Shown here piece by piece: positions 7,063 to 16,130 of a DNA stretch of 64,000 nt. Under the pieces are notes generated by a model. It ran no database searches. It was given only the letters and a program-made list of their open reading frames with translations, and had not been told where the DNA came from. Position 1 is the first letter of the stretch. Every line of letters begins with the position of its first letter. The DNA comes from Pontibacter sp. G13 (lineage in GTDB: Bacteria; Bacteroidota; Bacteroidia; J057). The stretch lies in the NCBI RefSeq assembly GCF_031851795.1, contig NZ_CP134696.1, positions 3,182,501-3,246,500 on the forward strand, given 5' to 3'. A program made the translations under genes and the position numbers.

Positions 7063-9993
7063 ATGAGAATTTTGCAGATCCTCTCGATTTGCCTGTTATA
7101 CTACCTGACCGGATTTCCCCCTGTCTTTGCACAACAGATTAATCCAGATGATATCAACGCCGCTTTTGACCTGCGGGCCAACATGCACAAGCGGGCACTG
7201 GCAGATCAAGATCTCAACCGACAACTCCGCTCGCTCATAGAGCTTGGGTATTGGGAAGAAGCTGCTGATCTGATTCAGAATCACGACCAACCTCCCCAAA
7301 TTGCGGAATCTCTCGTCCTCTGGGACCTTCGAAACAATCGGTACCAACAGGCACAAACGCGCGTTTCAGCGCACCTAGGCCAAGAAGCGGACTCCAAAAT
7401 ATGGAACCTGTACCAGGTCGAATTGGATATCGCCAAATGGGACCTCCCACATGCCAAAAGTCTCAGCGAACAATTGCTCAAACGCTACCCCGAAGACCCC
7501 GAAGTGGGCTATCAATTGGGGCAGGTGTTGATCATGAGCAAATCATACGAGGACGCGTTGGCACTAGCGAAACGCATGCAAGGCTGGGAAAATCCCAATG
7601 GCAATGCTTGGTTGCTCGAATCCGACGCACACTTTTGGATGCAACATCCGGCAGAGGCGCTGGAGGCACTGACGACCAGCCTGAAAATGAATCCACTTGA
7701 TGCAGATGCTCGATTTGCCTACGGGTATGCGATATGGAGAGAGGTTGATGCCAGCAAGCTTCCTGACATGGCTCGTCAATGGGAACTCGCCTTGGCATTG
7801 CATCCCCTGCACTATCGAACGCATTGGCACTGGGGAAATGGCCATACCCATCTGACCTTTTCCGACTATGCCGATCCGGAGGAATACGCCATCCGAAATG
7901 CATTGATTCCCGCGGAGGAGATGATGTCCCTGAACGACATGGCAGAAGCTCGGAACTGGATCAAGAAAGTTTCTCAGACCTATCCCAATTCCGTGATTCC
8001 AGATTTGTATCTGGGGTCTGCATGGTATCTAGATGAAGAGCCCAACCGAGCTGCGAATCTCGATTCCGCAGAAAGGATCTTTGAGAAAATACTCATCCAA
8101 AAACCCCACTATGGTCCCGCTCACAATGGGTTGGCAGCGGTGATCAAAGCCAAAAGGTTTCCATTTTTGATGGCTTATGATTCGTTGGAGGAAGCCATTG
8201 CCCAAACGGTCATCACAGACAAAGAGAGTTTCCATCAGGTATTCCCAGATGCGGCATGGTATCCGGGCGATCGGGTCGAACACATGATCTGGAATCAGCT
8301 CTACACCTCGGTGGCCTACTTCCCAATGTTGGCCAAGTTGGATCGAACCTTTGTGATTCCGCCCCTTCATCGAGATTTGGCGATCAGCATGGACAATCTT
8401 TACTTTCGAGGTGCCACCACCTTTGACAATCGTCAGTGGATGGATATCCGAGGCGTGGGAAGTGGCGCTACGGGAATCGAATACGTTGAGCGAGGAGCCC
8501 ACCTAGAGCGTAATGTCACCTGCCACGAGTATGTTCACCTATTCCACAGCATGTTGCTTTCGGATGAGGAAGCACGAGCCGTCAGGGCACATTATTTCCA
8601 TGCCATGGAGAAAGGTCTGACATTGGATTACTATTCTGCCAATAATGAATTTGAATATTTCGCGCAGACCTATCCGGCCTATTTCATTCGCCAAAAGGCC
8701 CATCCCCTCAATCACAAATCTCTGAACGTTCGAAGCGATCTAGCAGAAAAAGATCCAGAGATGTTCAACTTCATTGACCGACTCGTCGCCAAACAAAGTG
8801 CCGCGCTGGCGGGAGATTCCACCGCACTGGCTGACAATTGGTCACAAATCTATGTACGCCTTGCCCGCCAAGAATTGGTGATGTCCAATTTCGAGGAAGC
8901 TCAGGCATACTTGGATACCGCGCTCTCATGGAAGCCCGACTACCTCCCAGCCCTCCTGACTACAGCGGATCTCCATATCCAATCTGGAAATTGGGACATG
9001 GCGCTGGAATGGATCGAGGAGGCCAAACGACTAGATCAGGACTACGCGCCCATATATCTCAAAATGGCCGCACTGGCAGAGGCTCAAGGGAAAGCGGAAA
9101 AACTCCCGGAAAATGATATTCGAAAAGATGTTGCCCGATACTACCGCATGGCTGCTGATCGCGAAACCGATTTGCAGGAATTGAGCATGATCAACCAACA
9201 GTATCGTCAGTTGCTCAAAGAGCAAGGCCAGTTTGAGGAGGCGGTAGAAACCGCAATTTCCTATGGCAAACAGGCTCCGACCATCTCCACGTATCTGCGA
9301 GACCAACGAGATCAAGCGCTTGCATTTGGGTATGAGATCTTGGGCACCATAGGGCAATCAGCACCTTCTTTGGAGTATTTTCAGGCATTGGTCACACGCA
9401 AACCTCAGGTATTCAGGCATCGTGAACAATATGCCCGAGTGTTGGCGGCCAATGGTCAATATGAAGCTGCCATCCTCACCCTCAGTGAAGCACAAGAGAT
9501 CCTTGCAGCATCGGGTCGCCCTAGTCAGACCTTCATGGGGTTATGCGCCACTTATGCATTGGCGCAGGGAGATACTTCTGCGGCAAAAGAATTTATCAAA
9601 CCCGTTTCCCTCGACCTCGGCGCTCCCTCTGGAGACCCCTTGCTGTGGGTGAGATTGATGATTCAGATGGGAGAACTAAATACTGCCGAGCAATTGCTGG
9701 GTCAGGCTCCTCCATCAAATTCTGTCATCAGGCAAGCCGATTCCTTGTACACAGCAAGCCTTTTAGCAGCAGCAACGGGACAAAACCAGCAAGCGATTGT
9801 GGGATTGCGGAAAACGATCTCGATCCACCCTTATCACTTGGAGGCGCGACTGGAACTAGCACAACTCCTGCTCGAATCCGGAGACGCCGAATCGGCATCT
9901 ATTGCCGCCCTTGAAGGAACTCTGTTGCCGATGCAGCCCGGTGCTATCTGGATGGAAAGATTTCAGGCATTCATCCCCCAGCAGGATCGATGA
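7063..9993 (+). CDS. Exported TPR protein with gluzincin-type metallopeptidase motif
   Basis: The 976-residue protein has a Sec signal peptide (cleavage near VFA-QQ, residue 24) and TPR-like helical repeats on both sides of a central peptidase-like segment. H488-E-Y-V-H492 is a zinc-binding HExxH, and NEFEYFAQTYPAYF about 36 residues later supplies an acidic third ligand (E529 or E531); the EYFAQ form is like the E-x-FA motif of lethal-factor-like peptidases. The protein should be periplasmic or surface-exposed. It follows the two CHAT genes on the same strand but after a terminator and 439 bp, so it is a neighbour rather than a proven operon member. Substrate unknown. Confidence 0.8.
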   Translation: MRILQILSICLLYYLTGFPPVFAQQINPDDINAAFDLRANMHKRALADQDLNRQLRSLIELGYWEEAADLIQNHDQPPQIAESLVLWDLRNNRYQQAQTRVSAHLGQEADSKIWNLYQVELDIAKWDLPHAKSLSEQLLKRYPEDPEVGYQLGQVLIMSKSYEDALALAKRMQGWENPNGNAWLLESDAHFWMQHPAEALEALTTSLKMNPLDADARFAYGYAIWREVDASKLPDMARQWELALALHPLHYRTHWHWGNGHTHLTFSDYADPEEYAIRNALIPAEEMMSLNDMAEARNWIKKVSQTYPNSVIPDLYLGSAWYLDEEPNRAANLDSAERIFEKILIQKPHYGPAHNGLAAVIKAKRFPFLMAYDSLEEAIAQTVITDKESFHQVFPDAAWYPGDRVEHMIWNQLYTSVAYFPMLAKLDRTFVIPPLHRDLAISMDNLYFRGATTFDNRQWMDIRGVGSGATGIEYVERGAHLERNVTCHEYVHLFHSMLLSDEEARAVRAHYFHAMEKGLTLDYYSANNEFEYFAQTYPAYFIRQKAHPLNHKSLNVRSDLAEKDPEMFNFIDRLVAKQSAALAGDSTALADNWSQIYVRLARQELVMSNFEEAQAYLDTALSWKPDYLPALLTTADLHIQSGNWDMALEWIEEAKRLDQDYAPIYLKMAALAEAQGKAEKLPENDIRKDVARYYRMAADRETDLQELSMINQQYRQLLKEQGQFEEAVETAISYGKQAPTISTYLRDQRDQALAFGYEILGTIGQSAPSLEYFQALVTRKPQVFRHREQYARVLAANGQYEAAILTLSEAQEILAASGRPSQTFMGLCATYALAQGDTSAAKEFIKPVSLDLGAPSGDPLLWVRLMIQMGELNTAEQLLGQAPPSNSVIRQADSLYTASLLAAATGQNQQAIVGLRKTISIHPYHLEARLELAQLLLESGDAESASIAALEGTLLPMQPGAIWMERFQAFIPQQDR

Positions 9994-10014
9994 ATTTCCT
10001 GCTGGCATGCGCAG

Positions 10015-10053
10015 GTGGGATTTGGGTTTAGGCTCAAATCCCACATTTTTTTT
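10015..10053 (+). terminator. Terminator after the TPR-metallopeptidase gene
   Basis: GTGGGATTT (10015-10023) pairs with AAATCCCAC (10036-10044), followed by A and eight T. Confidence 0.88.
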
Positions 10054-10119
10054 AGCCCGAAATAAACCTTGATCCAGTGGATTCCTCTAAGAGGTACAAA
10101 CACAGAAAAAATAGAGCAA

Positions 10120-10431
10120 ATGAAGCGTACCGTATTTACCCTCGTTTTGACTTGTGCCTTGGGGATGGGCACCTTGATGGCCCAGTCTGGTGTCCGTCAG
10201 ACTCAGCGAAGCCAAGCCAATCGAATTACTCAGGGCATAGCCACTGGAGAACTGACGAGGCGTGAGGCGTGCCAGCTCACCAAGCAGCAGAAACGCATTC
10301 AGAAAACCAAACGCGCTGCCAAGGCGGATGGGGTCGTCACACCGGGAGAACGAGCCGTCTTGAATCGACAGCAGCAACAAGCCAGCAGAGCGATCTACCG
10401 GCAAAAGCATGATGGACAGAATCGTCCATAA
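10120..10431 (+). CDS. Small exported basic protein of unknown function
   Basis: The 103-residue product starts with a signal peptide (cleavage near LMA-QS, residue 21). The mature part is Gln/Arg/Lys rich and helical, with ITQGIATGELTRREA and a later ADGVVTPGER segment, an arrangement seen in small secreted bacterial proteins where an acidic EF-hand-like loop sits between two helices. The ATG at 10120 is chosen over an in-frame start at 10069 because it begins the signal peptide. It is monocistronic, with a terminator 67 bp downstream. No function can be assigned. Confidence 0.75.
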   Translation: MKRTVFTLVLTCALGMGTLMAQSGVRQTQRSQANRITQGIATGELTRREACQLTKQQKRIQKTKRAAKADGVVTPGERAVLNRQQQQASRAIYRQKHDGQNRP

Positions 10432-10497
10432 TGTATTCAGGCCAATATCACGAAGAAACTCAACCAGAAGGTCTTACGGCAGATCTTCTACAGCGGA

Positions 10498-10534
10498 AAG
10501 GGGTTGCCTTTAAAGGTAGCTCCTTGTTTGTTTG
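10498..10534 (+). terminator. Terminator with G-U pairs
   Basis: A 12-bp stem (10498-10509 with 10514-10525) with three G-U wobbles and loop TTAA is followed by GTTTGTTTG. It lies 67 bp after the small exported protein. Confidence 0.6.
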
Positions 10535-10560
10535 TAGAAAATGCTGAGGCTTCATGAAAG

Positions 10561-10770
10561 GTGCGGCTGGCAGGTGTGGCGTGAGGCACTTGGAGGATTC
10601 AGTCGGTGAAGAGATCCAGCCTGTCTCCTTTCAAGTTTTAGGGCTTTGGGGGCATTCTGTTCAAGCTATCCAACCATCCGCCGACCGAGCATCGCGAGTC
10701 CGGAAAACGCCGACCCGGCGACCATCATCCCGAGAAGTGCTGTCTATTCCGAGCACGCCGGGGCACGCCC
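10561..10770 (+). repeat. GC-rich dispersed repeat, copy A
   Basis: The best conserved part is 10683-10770: GCGAGTCCGGAAAACGCCG, then CCCGGCG (10714-10720) pairing with CGCCGGG (10756-10762), ending GCACGCCC. The same order of blocks appears in copies B (18796-18893, opposite strand) and C (19031-19188). The left boundary is uncertain. Confidence 0.55.
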
Positions 10771-10788
10771 AAATCAAGAAATACCAAA

Positions 10789-10820
10789 GTAAAAGGGCCT
10801 ATCCGAATCCGGAAAGGCCC
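10789..10820 (-). terminator. Terminator of the 10846-11250 gene
   Basis: On the minus strand GGGCCT (10820-10815) pairs with AGGCCC (10800-10795), followed by TTTTACTTT. The gene's stop codon lies 26 bp before it. Confidence 0.65.
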
Positions 10821-10845
10821 TAATCATTTATGGGAGCATTGGAGA

Positions 10846-11250
10846 TCAATCGACGTCCAATGATTCTATCGCTTGCTCTGCACCTGATCCGTCCACATCG
10901 TAAGGGACGAATACAAACTGTCCTACCTCCTCGGTCAGCACAAAGATGCATGCCTTCTCAGCGGGATCGCCAAATGCTTCCTTGAACTTCTGCACATTCT
11001 CGGAGGTGACGACCTGACGGCTGACGAATTCCTCGAGGATGGAGGCATTGAAGAACCAGTTGAGTGCGATCGAATCTCGGTCGAAAATGGGTTTGCCCAT
11101 GTCAACCAAAGTCTGTGAGGCAATGAATACGGGATAATCGGAGATACCTTCGCTGATGACTCTTTGTGCGATCATCTTGAGCGTTTCCCCCACTTGCGCG
11201 ACATCATTCTGGACAGACTCCAGCACCAAATTTGGTTGTGAATCAGACAT
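10846..11250 (-). CDS. Conserved-looking cytoplasmic protein, function unknown
   Basis: The 134-residue product is soluble and acidic, with no signal peptide or membrane segment. A mixed alpha/beta pattern is visible, with a hydrophobic KACIFVLTEEVGQFVFVPYD strand region near the C-terminus. The family is not recognised. It starts at an ATG at 11250 and is followed 68 bp upstream by the gene for an exported protein on the same strand, so the two may be cotranscribed. Good codon structure and its own terminator support that it is real. Confidence 0.7.
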   Translation of the reverse strand: MSDSQPNLVLESVQNDVAQVGETLKMIAQRVISEGISDYPVFIASQTLVDMGKPIFDRDSIALNWFFNASILEEFVSRQVVTSENVQKFKEAFGDPAEKACIFVLTEEVGQFVFVPYDVDGSGAEQAIESLDVD

Positions 11251-11318
11251 ATCTATTCAAATACAGCTGTGATTTGAGCGCAAAGATACGAAGGGATCGC
11301 AAACTCTTGGGATTCACG

Positions 11319-11993
11319 TCAATTGTCTTCCCAATAATTGAGGTCTTTGGTTCGCCTTCGCTTGGCTTTGTCCACCACATACTGCAAGAGCTGTACCGCT
11401 GCAACCGGATCGAATCCTACTGTGGGGAGCAAGTTCTTGCGGGTATAGTTGTCAAAATATGTCTGGCGGGCCACCATCAGACGTTCACCTCCATCGACCG
11501 GCAAGGTCTCCATGAGCAGGTGAAGCGTACTGGGGTCCATATTGTCTTCAGCAATCGCGGTCAATGGATCGACATCGAGGTCAAGATTGACGACGGCTGT
11601 ACGAAGTTCTTCAGGAGTGTCGTAGGGAAAGATGACTACGGAGTCAGTCTGGAAAGTGTCTTCCAGCATATAGTGGATAGCGTAGATATATTGGCTTTTG
11701 TCGCCCTGATACTCTTCCATGTAATCGCCCACGATGAGCTTGCTGGCATGGAAGCCCAAATGGGACAGATAGAGCGTATCACCCAATCCGACGGGAATGC
11801 TGTAAAAGCCTTCGGAGTTGGAGACGGCCCCCCTTCTGGTGTGATTGACTTGAATCCGGACGTATGGGATCGGCTCACTGGTGGTCTTGCTGATAATCAA
11901 GCCAGAGAATTGATACACCTTGTCCTCATCTTGTGCGGAAACGACCAATGGAAGGAGCCATAACAAGCAGAGAAGGAGTGGTCGAATATTCAT
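11319..11993 (-). CDS. Exported protein with carboxypeptidase-regulatory-like beta-sandwich
   Basis: The 224-residue protein has a signal peptide (cleavage near VSA-QDE, residue 20) followed by a CarboxypepD_reg-like domain (about residues 26-100; motif 'F.G.I....EPIPYVRIQV....GAVSNSEGFYSIPV..GDTL'). This beta-sandwich is usual at the N-terminus of Bacteroidota outer membrane proteins, but here no TonB-dependent barrel follows; the remaining 120 residues look helical and end with a basic KRRR segment. It probably sits in the periplasm or on the envelope. The precise role is unknown. Confidence 0.82.
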   Translation of the reverse strand: MNIRPLLLCLLWLLPLVVSAQDEDKVYQFSGLIISKTTSEPIPYVRIQVNHTRRGAVSNSEGFYSIPVGLGDTLYLSHLGFHASKLIVGDYMEEYQGDKSQYIYAIHYMLEDTFQTDSVVIFPYDTPEELRTAVVNLDLDVDPLTAIAEDNMDPSTLHLLMETLPVDGGERLMVARQTYFDNYTRKNLLPTVGFDPVAAVQLLQYVVDKAKRRRTKDLNYWEDN

Positions 11994-12496
11994 ATAGGTA
12001 AAGATAATACAATTGGTTCCGGAATGAAATCGAGTTGGCCCGATGCGATAACTCCCTATCTAAAAGGGGATAAGTGGGCGAAGAGCTCTTCAAATCAATC
12101 CCACGATCGAGCGGATAAAGCTTGCTATTTCTGCAAAAACGGTCTTTCGCAAAGGCTAGGTTCTCCAATTCAAGAACTCAGCCGCACTACAGACTTCCCA
12201 AATGGCAGCCTGAGAACCAAAAACCTGATCGTTTTTGGCTCAAAACTTCAAGCCTTTATCTGCTTCGTGAAATGAAAACGAAGATTGTCCTTCCCATGTT
12301 TGGGTGATATTTGGCCTTGAGGGAGCTGATCTTTGATTGTATCTGCATCTCATTTGCCTTCACTGGCGGAAAGTTGGTACCTTTCGATTCATAATTCGTA
12401 TGAACTCGAATCAATCTCCCCGTGCAATCGGACATGTTTCGATGGATGGGCCATGTATTTACACATGCCAGATGATGAGTAGGCTGGGGAGGTTGC
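11994..12496. other. Divergent intergenic region, no gene seen
   Basis: About 500 bp separate the divergent 11319-11993 and 12497-13507 genes. The only promoter-like string on the plus strand is TACCTTTC at 12377-12384, one mismatch from TAnnTTTG, with TTTG 21 nt before it. No stable hairpin with T-run, RNA gene or repeat was seen, and the short frames have no protein-like character. Confidence 0.45.
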
Positions 12497-13507
12497 ATGA
12501 CCGATTCGAACGATCGTAAACACATGAAATTCCGAACGGATATATCGCTGGAAGCTTCCAAGCTTCAAATTTCCCACCAGACACCTGTGGTGAGCATGGG
12601 GTCCTGCTTTGCGGATTCGATGGGTAAACGACTGGGGCTCGCCAAAGTCCCCACCACGGTGAACCCCTTGGGAATCGCCTACAACCCCTTGTCGATCTCA
12701 CGACTCCTGCAGTTGGCGATGGAGCCTGACCAGCTTCCAGAGGCTCAATATTCCGAACAGGCGCGCATGTGGCATTCGTTCGATCTACACAGTTCCTTCA
12801 ATCATCCCGAAAAAGAAGTCTTCATCCAGCGGATGCAAACTGCCTTTCAGCGTACCCATACTGCTTTGCGCGAGGCCAAAGTTCTTATGCTGACGTTTGG
12901 GACGGCGATGGTTTGGCGGAGATTCGACAATCACGATGTAGTGACCAATTGCCACAAATATCCGGCGGCCTTCTTCAATCGGGATTTGTTGGAACCCAAT
13001 CTCATCTCGGATGCTCTGTACAAACTAGTCAAGCAGATTCAGGGCTTCAATCCCGATCTACAGATCTTGCTGACGGTATCTCCAGTGCGCCATATCAAGG
13101 ATACGATCAAGATGAATTCGGTCTCCAAGGCCATTCTTCGGTTGGAATGCCATCGTGCGGAGTTATCCTTCCCCAATGTCCACTATTTCCCGGCTTTTGA
13201 GATCATGATGGACGACCTGCGCGACTATCGATTCTATCAGGATGATTTGATTCATCCGACGGAATTTGCGCAGAATTACATCTGGGAGAAGTTTCTGGAT
13301 TGCCATGTGGATTCGCATACCCTGGATCTTATGGAACGCTGGCAACTGATCTCCCGGGACTTCAACCACCGGCCTATTCACCCCGAAAGTGAAGGCCACC
13401 TCAGATTTCTCAAAAAGCTCAAATCTCGCCTTGATCGCGTGAAAAACGATATCGACTGCGAGCAGGAAATCAAGATCGTGGAGCAGAAAATTGCGGATTT
13501 CGCGTAA
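12497..13507 (+). CDS. GSCFA domain protein
   Basis: The 336-residue cytoplasmic protein carries the diagnostic GSCFADSMG motif (G35-S36-C37-F38-A39) near the N-terminus and matches the GSCFA family, which resembles SGNH-type hydrolases; Ser36 would sit at the nucleophile position. DDLIHPTEFAQNYIWEKF near residues 247-264 is the matching C-terminal D..H block of SGNH enzymes. Substrate is not known. GGGGAGG a few bases before 12497 supports that ATG over the in-frame ATG at 12524. rmuC follows after 83 bp on the same strand. Confidence 0.92.
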   Translation: MTDSNDRKHMKFRTDISLEASKLQISHQTPVVSMGSCFADSMGKRLGLAKVPTTVNPLGIAYNPLSISRLLQLAMEPDQLPEAQYSEQARMWHSFDLHSSFNHPEKEVFIQRMQTAFQRTHTALREAKVLMLTFGTAMVWRRFDNHDVVTNCHKYPAAFFNRDLLEPNLISDALYKLVKQIQGFNPDLQILLTVSPVRHIKDTIKMNSVSKAILRLECHRAELSFPNVHYFPAFEIMMDDLRDYRFYQDDLIHPTEFAQNYIWEKFLDCHVDSHTLDLMERWQLISRDFNHRPIHPESEGHLRFLKKLKSRLDRVKNDIDCEQEIKIVEQKIADFA

Positions 13508-13590
13508 ATTGTTCTGACCGATGTACCCATCCTGAATATTCACCTTGCCATTTTGGGGGAATTGCCCTGAAATGCGCCCTTACGTATCCT

Positions 13591-14946
13591 ATGAATCCTT
13601 GGCTCCTCTTTTGCCTCGGTATCGGTATCGGTACCCTCTCAACCCTCTGTGTTTCGCTCATCTTGGCCAGTCGCAAGCGCAAATCCCAAGACGCTATCCT
13701 CGCACAATCTCAGGCGCAGCTCGACCTACTCAGCCAGCAGCATACCCAGCTCCAACAAGACCATACCCGACAAGCTGAACACATTCGTGAATTTCAAGCA
13801 CAGGCGCTGGACATGACCACCAAAATCACCCGATATGAGGTGGAACAAGCTCAGTACCAAAGGCAGCTGGATGCCCGTGCCGCAGATCTGGATGCCCTTC
13901 AAAAACAGTCCCAATACGAATTCCAGCGTCTAGCCAATGAGATTCTCGACAAGAGCGCTTCTAGGCTACAGCAGACTCAACAAACCCAAATGGGTCAATT
14001 ACTTGATCCGTTGAAAGAGCGCCTGAGGCACTTCGAGCAAAAAGTGGAGCAGACTTACCATCAGGAGACCCGAGAGCGGTCGGCTCTTCAGGAGCAAATC
14101 AAAACCCTCGCAGAACTCAATCGCCAGATGAGCACAGATGCCCAGCAATTGGTGCAAGCCCTCAAGGGAGATACCAAGATTCAGGGGAATTGGGGAGAAT
14201 TGATCCTGACGAGATTGCTGGAATCTTCGGGGTTGCGGGAAGGAAGCGAATTCACCCTCCAAGGCAAGGACCTCAACCTGACCGATGTCAATGGGCAGCG
14301 ATTCCAACCAGATGTCGTCATTCAGCTTCCAGAGAGTCGCCATCTGATCATCGATAGCAAGGTATCGCTCGTGGCATTCGAACGATATTCAAGCGCATCC
14401 GACTTGGAGGAACAGGCTCGTCAGATGAGCATGCACCTCAAATCTATTGAAACCCATATCCGTCAGTTGAGCGACAAGCATTACGCTGCCCTCCAAGGAG
14501 TGAATGCCCCCGATTTCGTGATGCTGTTCATCCCGATCGAACCGGCATTCCATGCAGCCATTCAGGCCAAGGGCGATTTGTTCCAATTTGCCTGGGACCG
14601 CAAAATTGTACTCGTCAGCCCTACCACCCTGCTCGCGACACTCAAAACGGTAGCCTCTATCTGGAAACTTGAGCATCAAAACCAGCATGCGATGGAGATC
14701 GCCCGAGTCGGTGGAGCGCTCTACGACAAGTTTGTGGGATTTGTAGAAGATCTGGAAAAAATCGGCAAGCGGATCGATGGGACAGCTGCTGCCTACGAAC
14801 AAGCACGATCCAAACTCATGCACGGCAGAGGCAGTCTCGCATCTCAGGCAGAAAAATTGAGACTGCTGGGAGTCAAGCACAAGAAGCAATTGTCGGAGGA
14901 TGCGATGAATCAGGCACAACTCCCTGATCAGCAAGAAAAAGCCTAG
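13591..14946 (+). CDS. rmuC: DNA recombination protein RmuC
   Basis: The 451-residue protein has an N-terminal membrane helix (about residues 3-24), a long Gln-rich coiled coil to about residue 190, and the RmuC core with IQGNWGELILTRLLESSGL, PDVVIQLPESRHLIIDSKVS and the FVMLFIPIEPAF block. RmuC proteins contain a restriction-like nuclease fold (the D...DSKV motif is intact) and limit recombination between inverted repeats. Length is in the usual 400-500 range. It is probably cotranscribed with the GSCFA gene. Confidence 0.95.
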   Translation: MNPWLLFCLGIGIGTLSTLCVSLILASRKRKSQDAILAQSQAQLDLLSQQHTQLQQDHTRQAEHIREFQAQALDMTTKITRYEVEQAQYQRQLDARAADLDALQKQSQYEFQRLANEILDKSASRLQQTQQTQMGQLLDPLKERLRHFEQKVEQTYHQETRERSALQEQIKTLAELNRQMSTDAQQLVQALKGDTKIQGNWGELILTRLLESSGLREGSEFTLQGKDLNLTDVNGQRFQPDVVIQLPESRHLIIDSKVSLVAFERYSSASDLEEQARQMSMHLKSIETHIRQLSDKHYAALQGVNAPDFVMLFIPIEPAFHAAIQAKGDLFQFAWDRKIVLVSPTTLLATLKTVASIWKLEHQNQHAMEIARVGGALYDKFVGFVEDLEKIGKRIDGTAAAYEQARSKLMHGRGSLASQAEKLRLLGVKHKKQLSEDAMNQAQLPDQQEKA

Positions 14947-15013
14947 AAAATATTTCACAAAAAAACGAATAGAGGTATATTTCACTGAAATAAACCAACA
15001 ACCTCTTTACACC

Positions 15014-15529
15014 GTGAAAAAATTATTTTCCTTGCTGTCTGTATGCATCCTCGTTGCCGCATGCCAGCCCGACCAAACCCAGTCTGAACCTGCCCTCCCA
15101 GCTACCCATCTGGAATTGATGGATTCCCAAGGTGGGACTATTTCAGTCATTTACCATCCGGGATCGGAAAACATCCTCACCTCAATTCCTGCCTACACGG
15201 AAATGGCTTTGCAACTCGAGCCATCGGTAGTGACCGTTGAAAAAGTACGGTTGAAGTTCAATGAGGACAAGAAGTTCTACTACCTCGTTTTTTGGGTGAC
15301 CAATCAAGCGGGATCTATGTATCCCATTGGTGGGGTATTGAATGAAGTGTCGGCTAGTCCTACAGAAATTGGGACCATGAAACTAGACACTTCTTGTAGC
15401 CATTTTTGTGCTGCGAATGTGGGCGCGCATCATTGCGACCTAGTCATCTATGATCCTTGCAGGCAAGCCACTTGCAAATGTCTGGATGATTGCGACGGAG
15501 GAACCTGCAATATCGGTATCAGAACTTAA
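15014..15529 (+). CDS. Lipoprotein with Cys-rich C-terminus
   Basis: The 171-residue product begins at a GTG (15014) with a lipoprotein signal peptide; the lipobox is LVAAC with Cys17. After a beta-rich middle part come eight cysteines within the last 45 residues, including CKCLDDCDGGTC, suggesting a small disulfide-rich or metal-binding knot. The near-consensus promoter box TATATTTC at 14977-14984 lies 30 bp upstream. It faces the outer membrane protein gene at 15615 across a hairpin. The family is not recognised. Confidence 0.75.
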   Translation: MKKLFSLLSVCILVAACQPDQTQSEPALPATHLELMDSQGGTISVIYHPGSENILTSIPAYTEMALQLEPSVVTVEKVRLKFNEDKKFYYLVFWVTNQAGSMYPIGGVLNEVSASPTEIGTMKLDTSCSHFCAANVGAHHCDLVIYDPCRQATCKCLDDCDGGTCNIGIRT

Positions 15530-15554
15530 TGTCCAGCTTACCTCCAACCAAATA

Positions 15555-15583
15555 CGCGGAGCCCAAGGGCTCCGCGTTCCGTT
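15555..15583 (+). terminator. Strong hairpin between convergent genes
   Basis: CGCGGAGCCC (15555-15564) and GGGCTCCGCG (15567-15576) form a 10-bp GC-rich hairpin, followed by TTCCGTTT. The T-run is weak. It could serve both the lipoprotein gene and the convergent beta-barrel gene. Confidence 0.6.
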
Positions 15584-15614
15584 TGACCTCTACCTAGAGG
15601 TATCCGAGATATAT

Positions 15615-16130
15615 TTATTCGCCGAGGACGTAGCGGATGGAAAATGCACCGTAATCAGCACGGAATCCAGTTACAAAGGTATCGCCAAGGAAGAAGGTGG
15701 GGGCCCAGTCCGTAGAAAGCGTCACAGGAATATCTTGGAAAGTGTACTGCAATCCCAAAACACCCATCACGACCAAGGAGGTAGAAGAATAGTTGCTGAT
15801 ATTGAAATCGTTGAAGTAGGTCCAGAATACAGCACCTGCTCCACCGCCTACATACCATTCCAACCCATCGACACTAAATTCTCCCAGTTCGAGGTCCTTG
15901 TGCCATTCGAGCAATCCCCCCACCTGAATCCAGCGGTAGGAAGAGCTGACGCCACGGACTCCGACATTGGCTTCCAAGGCAACAGGACCAGTGATAAACG
16001 TCTTGAATGACGCCGAGGTAGGATATCCGAATCTCAGGCCGATAGCGGATTTGTAGTATTGAGCTTGCGCTTGTTGAGCGGTCAAAGCCACCCCGAGGAA
16101 TACGAGTGTGAGGATGAAAAACCTTTTCAT
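15615..16130 (-). CDS. Outer membrane beta-barrel protein
   Basis: The 171-residue product has a signal peptide (MKRFF...; cleavage near AQA-QYYK, residue 22) and then alternating amphipathic strands rich in Gly and aromatic residues (GLRFGYPTS, VGGGAGAVFW, ADYGAFSIRYVLGE), as in small eight-strand OmpX/OmpA-like barrels. It ends in a strand, as outer membrane proteins do. The frame extends upstream to 16232, but the ATG at 16130 starts the signal peptide and is chosen. Function beyond an envelope location is unknown. Confidence 0.85.
   Translation of the reverse strand: MKRFFILTLVFLGVALTAQQAQAQYYKSAIGLRFGYPTSASFKTFITGPVALEANVGVRGVSSSYRWIQVGGLLEWHKDLELGEFSVDGLEWYVGGGAGAVFWTYFNDFNISNYSSTSLVVMGVLGLQYTFQDIPVTLSTDWAPTFFLGDTFVTGFRADYGAFSIRYVLGE

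Larger units (their letters stand above)
10432..10845. other. Convergent intergenic region with terminators and repeat copy A
   Basis: The 414-bp gap between two convergent genes contains a terminator for the left gene (10498-10534), the GC-rich dispersed repeat copy A (about 10561-10770) and a terminator for the right gene (10789-10820). An 89-codon frame at 10554-10823 runs through the repeat and has no protein-like character, so it is not called. Confidence 0.6.

Noticed and set aside
10554-10823. 89-codon frame in the convergent gap
   Set aside because: It runs through the GC-rich dispersed repeat and its predicted protein is not protein-like.
11232-11963. 243-codon plus-strand frame over the carboxypeptidase-regulatory-like gene
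   Set aside because: The minus-strand product has a signal peptide and recognisable domain; the plus frame has neither.
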